Positions 1 to 8,134 of a DNA stretch of 64,000 bases are shown here, piece after piece. Where the stretch lies: the NCBI GenBank assembly GCA_963921305.4, contig CAWUEX030000003.1, positions 62,001-126,000 of the forward strand, written 5' to 3'. Each line of letters begins with the position of its first letter. Position 1 is the first letter of the stretch. The position numbers were made by a program, and so were the translations under genes. A model generated the notes under the pieces. It saw only the letters and a program-made list of their open reading frames with translations. It had not been told where the DNA came from and ran no database searches. Origin of the DNA: CAWUEX02 sp963921305 (GTDB taxonomy: Bacteria; Pseudomonadota; Alphaproteobacteria; Rhodospirillales; Rhodospirillaceae).

Positions 1-48
1 GTCTCCGTCATCGGAGATCTCATCCGGAGGCGTGGTGTCCAAGGTCAT
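1..48 (-). CDS. start of an unidentified phage late gene (cut by window edge)
   Basis: Only the first 16 codons are present, reading MTLDTTPPDEISDDGD. The ATG at 48-46 is preceded by a good AAGGA ribosome site about 7 nt upstream. It lies downstream of the portal block in the same leftward direction, where P22-like phages usually carry scaffold or coat genes. The acidic N-terminus would suit a scaffold protein, but this is too little sequence to assign a function. Confidence 0.5.
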   Translation of the reverse strand, partial: MTLDTTPPDEISDDGD

Positions 49-222
49 GGCTGGTCCTTACCGCATAGGCACACAGAACCCGGGCCGGCCGTGAGACCAG
101 GCCAACGAGTTGTGCACTCTTTTTGGAAGCTGAAACCGCCGGGCGATCTGCCGGCCGGCTTGGAGGTCGGAGGTTAACTGGCTGATCCGCCCGAGGGGGG
201 CCAAACAGCCAAATCTCCAACG

Positions 223-241
223 ATGCGAATTATGTCAAATC
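223..241 (-). repeat. 19-bp direct repeat, copy 1 (possible phage promoter element)
   Basis: ATGCGAATTATGTCAAATC occurs here and, identically, at 14986-15004. On the minus strand it reads as a perfect -35 box, TTGACA (238-233). It starts about 40 bp after the stop of the 280-552 gene and about 175 bp before the left-edge gene. No convincing -10 box follows at 16-18 bp, so a promoter role is inferred from position and from the repetition. Confidence 0.5.
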
Positions 242-279
242 CAGCTGGGCAAGTCAACAACTTTTATTGTTTTTCCTTG

Positions 280-552
280 TCACCAGAACCCTTCACTGCC
301 GCGCCGCAGCGTCTCAGCGTCTCGCTTGGCCAGTTCCCCGGCCTCGATGTGACTTTCCAGTTGACGCCGCACCAGACGCAGCACCTTCATGCCTTCCGAC
401 AAGCGGAAACGGCCAAGGTCGTCTTCTTTTTTACACTCCAGCAGAGCTTCGACGTAGGCTGACTCAAGATCGGAAAACGCATTCTGCAACGCGGGATGAT
501 TCAAAAGATGCGCGGCATCTTCGGCACGGCGAAGAATGTCGGGTGAGGACAT
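280..552 (-). CDS. small helical phage protein, function unknown
   Basis: This 90-residue protein is predicted to be mostly helical and charged (LLECKKEDDLGRFRLSEGMKVLR and similar stretches), with no membrane segment. The start is supported by GGAGA six bases upstream of the ATG. It lies leftward of the portal and the copy A cargo gene, and its base composition matches the GC-rich phage backbone rather than the cargo. The position suits a small head-completion or assembly protein, but no family is recognised. Confidence 0.65.
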   Translation of the reverse strand: MSSPDILRRAEDAAHLLNHPALQNAFSDLESAYVEALLECKKEDDLGRFRLSEGMKVLRLVRRQLESHIEAGELAKRDAETLRRGSEGFW

Positions 553-638
553 CGCGGTCTCCTCTCAATCTGTAAGAGCTATGTGGTAAAATAGGACTCG
601 ATTTAGAACCGACCCGACGCGAAAGACTGGAGTCAGCT

Positions 639-851
639 ATGACGCGACGCGATCAAGACGGGCCCATTCCAGATCAGAAATATTTGGGACCAGTAGAAAT
701 TGAATCTGATTGTAGGTCGCCCAACCCCAATCCATACAGAAAAGAGATTAAACGTGGGTTCTATTTCTGGATGTTTCCAACCGCCTTTGTGTTTGTTTTA
801 TTTATCTTCGCGGCTCTGTACCTAATGGAGTATTTCGGATACCTCGAATGA
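639..851 (+). CDS. small single-pass membrane protein in cargo block A
   Basis: This 70-residue protein has a hydrophilic N-terminus of about 40 residues (polar, with a basic stretch YRKEIKRG) and one strong membrane helix near residues 43-65, rich in Phe, Val and Leu. GGAG lies seven bases before the ATG. It faces the leftward membrane gene at 932-1276. Its AT-rich composition differs from the phage backbone. It resembles the 55-residue membrane protein at 4890-5057 in size, layout and position beside a cargo gene, though not in sequence. Immunity or modulator function is a guess. Confidence 0.6.
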   Translation: MTRRDQDGPIPDQKYLGPVEIESDCRSPNPNPYRKEIKRGFYFWMFPTAFVFVLFIFAALYLMEYFGYLE

Positions 852-931
852 GTGGTGTTCAATTAGTTTTGTTCCTAAAAAAACACTTTTCCGGCGACCT
901 GTTTTTCCACCACACCCGAACCACTTGCGAC

Positions 932-1276
932 CTAGTAGGTGTAAGGTGGAATGAAATCTCTCGAGTAAGCGTCGATGTACGCATCCACTAACGCGCAAAC
1001 AAAGAGAATAAAAATAAACGCGTAAAAAAGCCGGGTACGGAAGGTTTTTAATCCGACTTCTTCGTGGAGGCGAGCTAACGGTTGCTCAAACGCCTTGAAT
1101 AGGGTGAACCCAAATGCCACTAGGAAAAAATACGCGACAAAAATTAAAGAGCCTGGCGTGCCATACGGCACGAAATCGACACCTAACAAGTACGATATCA
1201 TCAAAATCGCGGGCGTATTTTCCAATGCGATAAGCGTTGCCGTCTTTGCAAACTTTCTTCGAGCGTCAGGGCTCAT
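932..1276 (-). CDS. three-TM membrane protein translationally coupled to copy A
   Basis: The ATG at 1276 overlaps the stop of copy A (1266-2396) by 11 bases in another frame (ATGAGCCCTGA), which suggests translational coupling. The 114-residue product has about three hydrophobic segments, near residues 12-35, 42-62 and 82-105. A TTG start at 1324 would add 16 residues but has no better ribosome site. Composition is AT-rich. A membrane protein coupled directly to a putative effector gene fits an immunity protein against a membrane-acting toxin, but no family is recognised and this is inference. Confidence 0.65.
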   Translation of the reverse strand: MSPDARRKFAKTATLIALENTPAILMISYLLGVDFVPYGTPGSLIFVAYFFLVAFGFTLFKAFEQPLARLHEEVGLKTFRTRLFYAFIFILFVCALVDAYIDAYSRDFIPPYTY

Positions 1277-2396
1277 TGTCTTTTGGCCGCCAATTCTTAC
1301 TATCCCATAATTTACGGCGTACAAGTTCCCTACTTAGTAGATTCTTCTGCCGGTCCATCGCTTTATTTACAACCCATCCTACCGGTAGACTACCTAGGTA
1401 CGCTAGCCCTTTAGCAACGGGAGGAGCCGGAACGCTTGAAGCTGCGCCGGCCGCGAGACCCAAAAACGCGTTGGTCCCATCTTGCATCCCAGCTTCTGTC
1501 CTATAGCGATCCGCGAGTTCAGCATCCGTCCAGGTCATAGGATAATTGTTGGGACCAGTCTTTTGGCTTTCTATCGTATAGTTAAGCCTTCCCAACATGC
1601 GCCTGTCGATGGATCCATCACGATACATTGCCACCGCTTTATCAGATAGCTTTGCGAAATCGTCATCGGAAAGATTCTCGGGGCGGGCCAAGAGCGACAG
1701 CATCGACGATACGTTCGGATCCGACGCGCCAGCCCATTTCGGATTGATAGCAAAGGCGTCGTTTAGCTCAGGTGCTGACAAGTCGGGGGCATCGGACACA
1801 GTTGGATCAACCTCGGTTGCCTGAAAGTCTGTCTGCTCCGTCGGCTGAGGTTCATGAAAGCGTGCTCGGTCAAGGTGGACCTTATCAGTCTCTAGCTTAT
1901 GAGTGACTGTCGGGACCGGTGGCAAGACGGGTGACTCATTGAGCTGTGTCAAACTATAGTCGCCCCACCTAACTCCGTCTAATACGGGCGGGCGAATCTT
2001 ATCGTCCAGCTCACTATTGAGCCTATTTGTCAGGTCTTTCGATTTCTGACGACTTCCAAGTGGAGAGAAAAACTCCTGCAACCCCGTTTCCGGGTTCACA
2101 CTTGGTCCCGCGCCCTCCCCGGCTAACTCGGCCAGTCTCTTCTGAATGGCACTTACGAGATCGCGGTGACGGCCCAGGTTCGCCTTGGCCAACAGGTTTT
2201 GTGCCCGCCGTGCACGTTTCGCGCGGCGCGCGGGATCACTTTCCTCCACCGCATCGCGCAGGGATTTCAACACATCCCAGGCCGCGTTGCCGGCCTTGGC
2301 CGCGATGTGCGGGTCGAGCCCGGCCTGCGCCGCATATTGCGCCGCCAGGCCTTCGTCTAAATTCCAGCCGTCGCCGGTAATTGCTTTGGTCATCAT
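1266..2396 (-). CDS. copy A: conserved N-terminus / variable C-terminus cargo protein
   Basis: This 376-residue protein shares its first ~112 residues (DGWNLDEGLAAQYAAQAGLD ... NPETGLQEFF) with the proteins at 5122-6171 and 8910-9794. The rest is unrelated. The C-terminal third carries a hydrophobic Ala/Gly/Pro-rich stretch (about 308-345), possibly membrane-inserting, followed by a basic tail. The ATGATG start has AAAGGAG just upstream. It begins 30 bp after the portal stop and is coupled to the membrane gene at 932-1276. The N-terminal DNA is GC-rich and the C-terminal DNA AT-rich, so the gene looks chimeric. Function unknown; a phage-carried effector is the leading idea. Confidence 0.75.
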   Translation of the reverse strand: MMTKAITGDGWNLDEGLAAQYAAQAGLDPHIAAKAGNAAWDVLKSLRDAVEESDPARRAKRARRAQNLLAKANLGRHRDLVSAIQKRLAELAGEGAGPSVNPETGLQEFFSPLGSRQKSKDLTNRLNSELDDKIRPPVLDGVRWGDYSLTQLNESPVLPPVPTVTHKLETDKVHLDRARFHEPQPTEQTDFQATEVDPTVSDAPDLSAPELNDAFAINPKWAGASDPNVSSMLSLLARPENLSDDDFAKLSDKAVAMYRDGSIDRRMLGRLNYTIESQKTGPNNYPMTWTDAELADRYRTEAGMQDGTNAFLGLAAGAASSVPAPPVAKGLAYLGSLPVGWVVNKAMDRQKNLLSRELVRRKLWDSKNWRPKDNEP

Positions 2397-2426
2397 AGTC
2401 TCCTTTGTAAAAAGTCTGAGTGAGGG

Positions 2427-4598
2427 TTACTTCGCAACCGCGGGAATGTACCCATCGGCATCCGGCGCATCGGGCGTCAGTGCAAGTTTCGCTTTTTCCA
2501 ACGCGATCTCGGCGGACAGCTCCATTTCCTTGAGCCGCATTTCCGCGGCGAGGCGGTCTTGGCGCAGCTGCGCTTCCGCCTCGGCTTTCACCAGGGCGAT
2601 CTCGCGCTCCGTTGCCAGACGCGCCGCCTGTTTCTCGGCGTCGAGTTGAACCTCCGCCACAGCCTGCTCGCGCTTGAGCTGCACTTCCGCAGCCGCCTTC
2701 TGCTGCATCGCCGCCAACGCCGCTTGGGATTGCTGCATCGCCAGTTCGTTCGGGTCCGCCGGTTGCGGTACGCCCGCCCCGCCGGCCATGGCCGCTTGGG
2801 GGGAGTCCGGATCACTGAAATAGGGCGTGACCGATTTCAGCCCCGCCCATTGCACCAGCTTGGACAGGGTATTGTAGATGTGCTTGGGCGAGACCAAGCC
2901 GAGCCCCCCCGCCCCCAAAGCCTCTTTCTGCAAGTTGAGGACCTGCATCATGTAGGCCAGTTGCTGATCGCGGTTGCCGTGGCCCAGGCCGACTTCGACC
3001 GACACATCCATGTCCGGGTTTCACAGCGCCGGCGCCATCGGCACCCATTGATTGCGCAGACGCACCACACGCGGCTTGTCTTGATGCCGGATAAGCAGAC
3101 GCAGCAACCCCCGGAACAGATCTTTCACTCCGGTTTCGGCGAAGATGCGTGCGATCAACTCGATGCGCTGGTTGGCCGCCGCCGTCATTTGATTGACCGC
3201 CGTCGCCGTCTGGTTCTCCAGCGTCTCGGCCTCCAGACCGGTTGAGGCCGGGGCAACGCCGGTGCGGTATTGGCGCACCCGGTCGACGTACTCCATCATC
3301 GGGAAGCTGGCCGAGGCCGAGTGCGGCACGGTCAGTTCGCGCACCGCGCCTTCCTGTTTGGCGCGGATAATGCCGCCCACTTTGGAGTTCAGCAGGTCAT
3401 CCAGACCGCCTTTCTCCAGCTTCGACATCACCACTTCGCGCTGCGGATTGTTGGTCAGATACAGGTTGTCCAGCATCTGCCGCCACAGCACCGATTTGAT
3501 GCGCTGCAGGTCCATCACCAGATCGGCAACCGACAAGCCAAAGAACTTATGCGGCATGGGCACCGGGCACAGCGCGGCAAAGGGAATGGCATCCACCGGC
3601 TCCTTGTCGAGCAACCTGCCACCCTCGCCGCCTGCCAGAGTAACCTTCAGCAACTCCGCAATGCCGTCGCCATCGGCATCCACATGCACATAGGCTTCGA
3701 TGATCTCGATGGTCTGCATCATCGGGTCGAGCGAGCCCACGGTGCGGAACTCATCGTCCTCCCACCGGGCCAAGGCCTCTTCCGTATCGTCGACGTCATG
3801 ATAGGTCGGCAGGGTTTCGACCAAGCGTTTCGCATACCCCGCCGCCACCAGTTCCGAGCGCGTCTTATACACCCGATGACCGACAAAATCGGCGTCCTCC
3901 AGGCTGCGCGCCCGCCGCGCAATCAGGAACTCCTCCGGCGGCACAGGCTCGATCCGCACCCGCCCCTTCACCTTGCGGCGGCGGATCTTCACGTCGTGAC
4001 GCGCGGCCACACCGCTTAACGCCGGATGCGCGACCACCACATCGTCAGCCCCTGTTTGCGTGTATTGAGACCCCGCGTCTTCCGAGTGCTCGATCACCTC
4101 CACATCGGGATCGGACAACAGGTGGATCAGCTCCGCCTCCTCCAGACCCGAATAGGTTTCGATGTCCGCCGTTTCTGTTTCCTCCCACCAGTATTTGACG
4201 ATGCCGTTCTTCTGAATCAGCGCGTCCTTGAACCAGGTGTAGAGAATCAGAAACCCGTTGTTGTCGGCATTGAACACATGGTTGACGTAGTCCCTTGCCT
4301 GCTCGGCGAAGGGCTCGTCTTCCATGCCGACGGGCTCGAACCGCACGGTCTCGTCACCTGCGGCAAACACGCGCAACAGACCTGGCAAGATCCACTCCAC
4401 CGTATCGGCCACATCGCGGGAGACCACCTTGGAGCGGCCGTCGCGTTCATCGCCGAACGGCTCCCCCAGGTAGTAGCGCAGCGCCGTGGCGCGCTCATCG
4501 GAGATTTCAGACGTGGTACCGATGTACCCGACGGCATCGCGCACTTCGGCCATTATGATCGCGGACAACTCGCGATCGCTCATCGCTTTCTTAGGCAT
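2427..4598 (-). pseudogene. P22-like portal protein interrupted by an in-frame TGA
   Basis: Two open stretches in the same frame (4598-3021, 525 codons, and 3011-2427) are separated only by TGA AAC CCG GAC. Reading TGA as Trp gives PALWNPDMDVSVEVGLGHGN, a pattern typical of P22-type portal proteins, and a total of 723 residues against about 725 for P22 gp1. The N-terminal part has portal-like features (DVADTVEWILPGLLRVF near residue 65; GIVKYWWEE near 135). The last ~100 residues form a long Ala/Glu/Lys-rich helix like the portal barrel. The portal is the dodecameric DNA-entry vertex, so this nonsense change should block head assembly unless it is read through. Confidence 0.85.
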
Positions 4599-4626
4599 AG
4601 GGACTCACTTGAAGGTTGGGGGAACG

Positions 4627-4655
4627 AAAAAACGGCGCGCTGGTATTCGCGCGCC
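4627..4655 (-). terminator. Rho-independent terminator after cargo block B
   Basis: On the minus strand a 7-bp GC stem (GGCGCGC / GCGCGCC, 8-nt loop) is followed by G and six Ts. It lies between the copy B block and the portal start at 4598, so it would stop leftward transcripts before the portal. Confidence 0.8.
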
Positions 4656-4684
4656 GCCGCCCTTTGGACTATGATTGTTTGATA
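4656..4684 (+). repeat. 29-bp cargo-border repeat, copy 1
   Basis: GCCGCCCTTTGGACTATGAT at the start of this element matches 8068-8096 at 26 of 29 positions overall. Both copies lie immediately upstream of rightward AT-rich cargo genes and mark the edge between phage backbone and cargo. Confidence 0.65.
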
Positions 4685-4692
4685 ACGACGGA

Positions 4693-4721
4693 ACTCTCGA
4701 CGGTCTGGACCAGTCGAGAGT
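4693..4721. repeat. perfect 9-bp inverted repeat
   Basis: ACTCTCGAC (4693-4701) and GTCGAGAGT (4713-4721) are separated by 11 bases that can pair further (GGT/ACC). No T-run follows on either strand, so it is more likely an operator, a recombination site or an RNA hairpin than a terminator. The rest of 4722-4889 shows no gene. Confidence 0.5.
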
Positions 4722-4889
4722 AGCCAGGCAAGCAAGAAACTCCGCTCCGTCTCAGACTACGGAATAGGATTGTCTTCCGAAAACCGCTATCTAGAAAAGC
4801 AGGTAGATCGGGCGTTCCAAACTTCTGACTGTTTATGTGATATGTTCTATTTGGATACACTCACACTTGAGTGAATTAGAGGTTCTAAA

Positions 4890-5057
4890 ATGAAAAATCC
4901 TGGTTGGGGCTGGTTTAAGTACAACAAGGTATATGCTGAGGACCGCAAACATTGGGTTGGACGAAGCTCTGCGATTAAGCTCCTCCTCTCGACTATCGTT
5001 GGAATCTTGGCGCTACTGGCGTTCTATAGCTACAAGACCGGCCAGCCACTATTTTAG
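4890..5057 (+). CDS. 55-residue single-pass membrane protein in cargo block B
   Basis: ATG at 4890 follows a weak AGAGG site. The product has an aromatic/basic N-terminus (NPGWGWFKYNK, RKHWVGR) and one membrane helix at about 31-46, with a short Lys-containing tail. It faces copy B (ends 5122) with 64 bp between the stops. It is AT-rich like the C-terminal half of copy B. No family is recognised. By position it is a candidate partner or immunity gene of copy B, which is inference only. Confidence 0.55.
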   Translation: MKNPGWGWFKYNKVYAEDRKHWVGRSSAIKLLLSTIVGILALLAFYSYKTGQPLF

Positions 5058-5121
5058 AATTCCGTGTTCTAGCGGGACAGAATCTCGCTTGCGGGCTAAT
5101 CCCAGTTTCATCAGGAAAACA

Positions 5122-6171
5122 TTATCTAACGTCCCATATGGCTTCTGGCGCACGTCGAATACGCTCCACACCCGGCTTCGCTGCAAGGGCGTCAGAATGG
5201 AGCCTTCTTAGTTTATCGTAAGCGAAGTACAACGGGTCATCCGTTAGTGTATTTGGAGATTTCCTTCGAAGTTGGCCGGTATGATCGACAAAATGATAGT
5301 CGCTCGACGAGTTTGTCGTCGCCATCCAGCGATTGAGTTGTTCTGGGCTGACATCATCGTCTCCACGTCGGAACGCTTTGGGGACATGACGTTCGAATCC
5401 TGAAAAAGCCGGATCACGTTCTATCGGCGCTTGCAGTGCAGCCTCCTGATCGAGCCCCAGCATCGCATAGTATCCGCTAATGTCTTGAGGATTGTCCAAG
5501 TTCATAGCAAGATTCGCATCGGTTGGATTAAGTTTCTTTTCGACAGCCCTCATCGCCGCCCCAAGTTCATTGACCGGTAAGTCATCAGGATTTACCGAAG
5601 AGAATAGGCCTCCACGCCGGCGCGATCTGACGAGGTCATCTGCGTAGTTACTTACGCGGTCAGCCATGTCATCTCGCGTGCCCTGATTGTGCAGAAACCG
5701 CTCCGAGACAAACTCTGGCGTATGTTGTGGTAACGGTGTGAGAATGGATGAAGGCAAAGAAGGATTGGGTATTTGATTGTCCAATAACGAGCCTATTTTT
5801 CGTTCAAGTCTTCCGTGCATTGGGTGTTTGACTCCCTGAGCGAAAAACTCCTGTAACCCGGTGTCTGGGTTCACACTCGGCCGTGTGTTATCTCCAGCAC
5901 TCAAGCTCACCAGCCGCTCTTGGATGGCGCGCACCAACTCACGGTGACGGTCGAGTCCGGCCATGGCCAGTCTTTGCCGGGTGCGCTGCACCCGCCTGGC
6001 GCGGCGCGCGGGGTCGGGTTCATCCACGGTATCGCGCAGGGACTTCAACACATCCCACGCGGCTTCGCCCGCCGGGGCCGCGAGGTCGGGGTCCAGCCCG
6101 GCCTGGGCGGCATACTGGGCTGCTAGGCCCTCGTTCAAACTCCATCCGTCAGGGGATTTGGCCTTGTGCAT
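5122..6171 (-). CDS. copy B: conserved N-terminus / variable C-terminus cargo protein
   Basis: This 349-residue protein starts MHKAKSPDGWSLNEGLAAQY with AAAGGAG seven bases upstream. Residues ~7-110 are nearly identical to copy C and close to copy A, ending in NPDTGLQEFF. The C-terminal 240 residues are unlike either and are hydrophilic, with no membrane segment or recognised catalytic motif. It is a self-contained unit, with a terminator upstream (after terL) and another downstream (before the portal), as in a phage moron. The promoter was not located. Base composition falls in the variable part. An upstream in-frame extension is unlikely because it overlaps terL and its terminator. Confidence 0.75.
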   Translation of the reverse strand: MHKAKSPDGWSLNEGLAAQYAAQAGLDPDLAAPAGEAAWDVLKSLRDTVDEPDPARRARRVQRTRQRLAMAGLDRHRELVRAIQERLVSLSAGDNTRPSVNPDTGLQEFFAQGVKHPMHGRLERKIGSLLDNQIPNPSLPSSILTPLPQHTPEFVSERFLHNQGTRDDMADRVSNYADDLVRSRRRGGLFSSVNPDDLPVNELGAAMRAVEKKLNPTDANLAMNLDNPQDISGYYAMLGLDQEAALQAPIERDPAFSGFERHVPKAFRRGDDDVSPEQLNRWMATTNSSSDYHFVDHTGQLRRKSPNTLTDDPLYFAYDKLRRLHSDALAAKPGVERIRRAPEAIWDVR

Positions 6172-6203
6172 CTCGCACTCCTTTGTTTTGTAAAAAGTAG
6201 AAT

Positions 6204-6237
6204 AAAAAAAACCGCGCAGGTGATCTCCCCGGCGCGG
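6204..6237 (-). terminator. Rho-independent terminator after terL
   Basis: Minus-strand stem CCGCGC / GCGCGG (14-nt loop) followed by eight Ts, 30 bp beyond the terL stop. It separates terminase transcription from the copy B cargo gene. Confidence 0.8.
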
Positions 6238-6266
6238 GCAACACACAGTCTGACGTGAGCGCAGCG

Positions 6267-7625
6267 CTACACCACCCAGCCGGTCTCGATGTTCACCGCG
6301 TCCTGCCGGTCCGGCGCTTCGGCGGCGAAGCGCAGCATCATCAGCGCATAGCGCGTGGCGCACAGCAGATCGTCGCGCTCTTTGACGATCTGCCCGTCCT
6401 TGCGGTGGTAGAGGCCGTATTCCTCCCACCAGTCATTTAGGTGCGCGGCCACTTTCAGGCGCCCGGTTTTCATACGGTCGAGCATGTCGAACACGCCGGC
6501 CTCCAACCCCGCCGAGCCGTCGGCGAAGCGCGCCGGATCGGGCAGCATGGCCACGCCCTGCTCGCGGTATTGTTCGGCGATCTGCCGCCCGGAGCCCTTG
6601 TCATGCTGCAAGGCATCTGCCGGCCAGGCGACCGGAATCCACTCGCCGCGCGCTTTCAGCGCCGCCGCGTGCACCACCGGCGTTTGCTGACGCACCCGAT
6701 AGGCGTCGTACACATGCACGGTGTCGGCATCACGGTCCCACGCCAGCCACACCGCTGCTGTGGGATGATCCCAACCGATATCCAGACCGCACAGGCGCGG
6801 CCAATGATCCGGCAACTCGGGTGCCGTCTCTTTCACGTCCGCCTCGTCCACCGCGAACACCCGGCCCGAGCCGAGCACCGGCTTGCCACGCGCCCGGGCG
6901 TCGCGTTCATGGTCGGCGTAACTGGCGAGAATGCGCTGGCGCTGCGGGCCGGTGAAATGCGGTGCTTCGCTCAGCTCCATGCGAGTGACGTGACGGTCCA
7001 TCACATCCTCCAGCACAAAGCGGCTGACCACCGGCGACAGGCCCAGCAATGGCGTGAAGGTCATCCACACCAGACCGTTGGTGGCGTTGGTGCGGGTGAG
7101 GCCTTCCGTATACACATCCAAGGGCGGCTCTTCGTCGAACCACACCCAGTCCAGGGTTTCCCCCTGCCACTTCTCGCGGCCCTTTTCATAGGACTTGAAT
7201 GAGATGTGTGAGTGCCCGCCCGAGGCATGCAGCACGGTGACCGTGTCCAGCAGGTCCGCCGCGCCGCGCGCCAACGTCACCCGTACGATGGCGTCTTGTG
7301 GAATCGCCCCCGTGCCCCACTCGCCGGGACGGCCCATCAGCATGCGCTGAACGGTGTCGCGGGTCGCCTCGCCGGACACGCCGGCTGCCCAGCCCTTCGT
7401 CGCATGATCAAACCGCTTGCCCCGCCACTCAGGCGGATACGCGCCGGTGGCATGCATCGCCGCCTCCATACCACCGGCCAACGTCTTACCCAGCTGATTC
7501 CCGGCCATGAACAAACGCTCGCGGTGGGATGCTCCGGCGGCATGGAAGTCATTCTGGCGGGGGTAAGGCTGGTAGGTACTCAGGCGCGCCGTCTTCCTCC
7601 GGCGCACCAGTTCCTCCGCCATCAT
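6267..7625 (-). CDS. phage terminase large subunit
   Basis: This is the packaging motor ATPase/nuclease, which drives DNA into the prohead through the portal. The ATP-binding Walker A is AGNQLGKT (41-48) and Walker B is VWFDEE (161-166). The RNase H-like nuclease domain begins GLDIGWDHPTA, with acidic residues D282 and D286, and a later acidic motif is ERDDLL near the C-terminus. The chosen start (452 residues) has GGAGGAG six bases before ATGATG. A longer frame to 7697 exists but would overlap the small subunit by 149 bp. The gene looks intact. Confidence 0.9.
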   Translation of the reverse strand: MMAEELVRRRKTARLSTYQPYPRQNDFHAAGASHRERLFMAGNQLGKTLAGGMEAAMHATGAYPPEWRGKRFDHATKGWAAGVSGEATRDTVQRMLMGRPGEWGTGAIPQDAIVRVTLARGAADLLDTVTVLHASGGHSHISFKSYEKGREKWQGETLDWVWFDEEPPLDVYTEGLTRTNATNGLVWMTFTPLLGLSPVVSRFVLEDVMDRHVTRMELSEAPHFTGPQRQRILASYADHERDARARGKPVLGSGRVFAVDEADVKETAPELPDHWPRLCGLDIGWDHPTAAVWLAWDRDADTVHVYDAYRVRQQTPVVHAAALKARGEWIPVAWPADALQHDKGSGRQIAEQYREQGVAMLPDPARFADGSAGLEAGVFDMLDRMKTGRLKVAAHLNDWWEEYGLYHRKDGQIVKERDDLLCATRYALMMLRFAAEAPDRQDAVNIETGWVV

Positions 7626-7944
7626 CACCCGCTCCTCCAGAAGGGGCCGCAAGCTGGGAGTCGAGGTCGCGGATGCGGGCGTGAAGGTCATCGTCACTCA
7701 TGTCTATCAGGGGGTTGATGGTCAACGTCAGGTCCTTGGGCAGGACCGACAAGCAGATCTTCAGATAGTCGGCCGGGCGGTCCTCACGCACGCGCTTCAC
7801 GACTTCCGGGCCGTGCTCATCGAAGTCGGTGGCCAGCGCTTCCAGCAGCGCCGTGCCCATGCGGTTTTTGGCGTTGCGGGAACGGCCTTGGCTATAGGGG
7901 TGCCCGGGCAGAAATCGCCCGCGCGCATCACGGAATGGGGGCAT
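7549..7944 (-). CDS. phage small terminase-like protein (DUF5681-type N-terminus)
   Basis: This 131-residue protein lies just upstream of and overlaps terL, as small terminase subunits do. The N-terminus (RGRFLPGHPYSQGRSRNAKNR) has the pattern of DUF5681 DNA-packaging proteins, and the middle is helical (GPEVVKRVREDRPADYLKICLSVLPKDL). The C-terminal 45 residues are Gly/Pro/Glu-rich and probably disordered. No clear ribosome site precedes the ATG. The first ~30 codons are duplicated at 9814-9933. Confidence 0.75.
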   Translation of the reverse strand: MPPFRDARGRFLPGHPYSQGRSRNAKNRMGTALLEALATDFDEHGPEVVKRVREDRPADYLKICLSVLPKDLTLTINPLIDMSDDDLHARIRDLDSQLAAPSGGAGDDGGGTGAPEEDGAPEYLPALPPPE

Positions 7945-8009
7945 ATGATTTAATTTTGAAAGTTAAGGAGAAGAGTTGGCGTCAGATTGCGAGACAGATC
8001 GAGCCGGGG

Positions 8010-8064
8010 GCGCTGCACTCACTTGGCGCGGCGCTGTGGATCACGTTCGTCCACCGCATCGCAC
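8010..8064 (-). pseudogene. 55-bp remnant of a fourth copy of the conserved N-terminal module
   Basis: Read leftward it encodes CDAVDERDPQRRAK, a stop, then VQR. This matches copy C residues around RDAVDERDPARRAKRVQR, with about 85 percent base identity to 9600-9655. It lacks a start and carries an in-frame TGA, so it is a dead fragment between the small terminase gene and the second 29-bp repeat. Confidence 0.75.
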
Positions 8065-8067
8065 ACC

Positions 8068-8096
8068 GCCGCACTTTGGACTATGATTGGCTGATA
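8068..8096 (+). repeat. 29-bp cargo-border repeat, copy 2
   Basis: This matches 4656-4684 at 26 of 29 positions (core CTTTGGACTATGATTG, then TGATA). It directly follows the module remnant and precedes the rightward lipoprotein gene at 8135. Confidence 0.65.
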
Positions 8097-8134
8097 CGTT
8101 CACATACGCGCAAACGCGGAGGCAAAACCCGGTG

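Noticed and set aside
20..220. 66-codon leftward open frame near the left edge
   Set aside because: Low-complexity Arg/Pro-rich product in a region that holds the real start of the left-edge gene with its own ribosome site; no ribosome site of its own.
3012..3023. Selenocysteine or general recoding of TGA in the portal
   Set aside because: Expected residue is Trp, other phage genes in the window use TGA as a normal stop, and no selenocysteine-type hairpin is evident.
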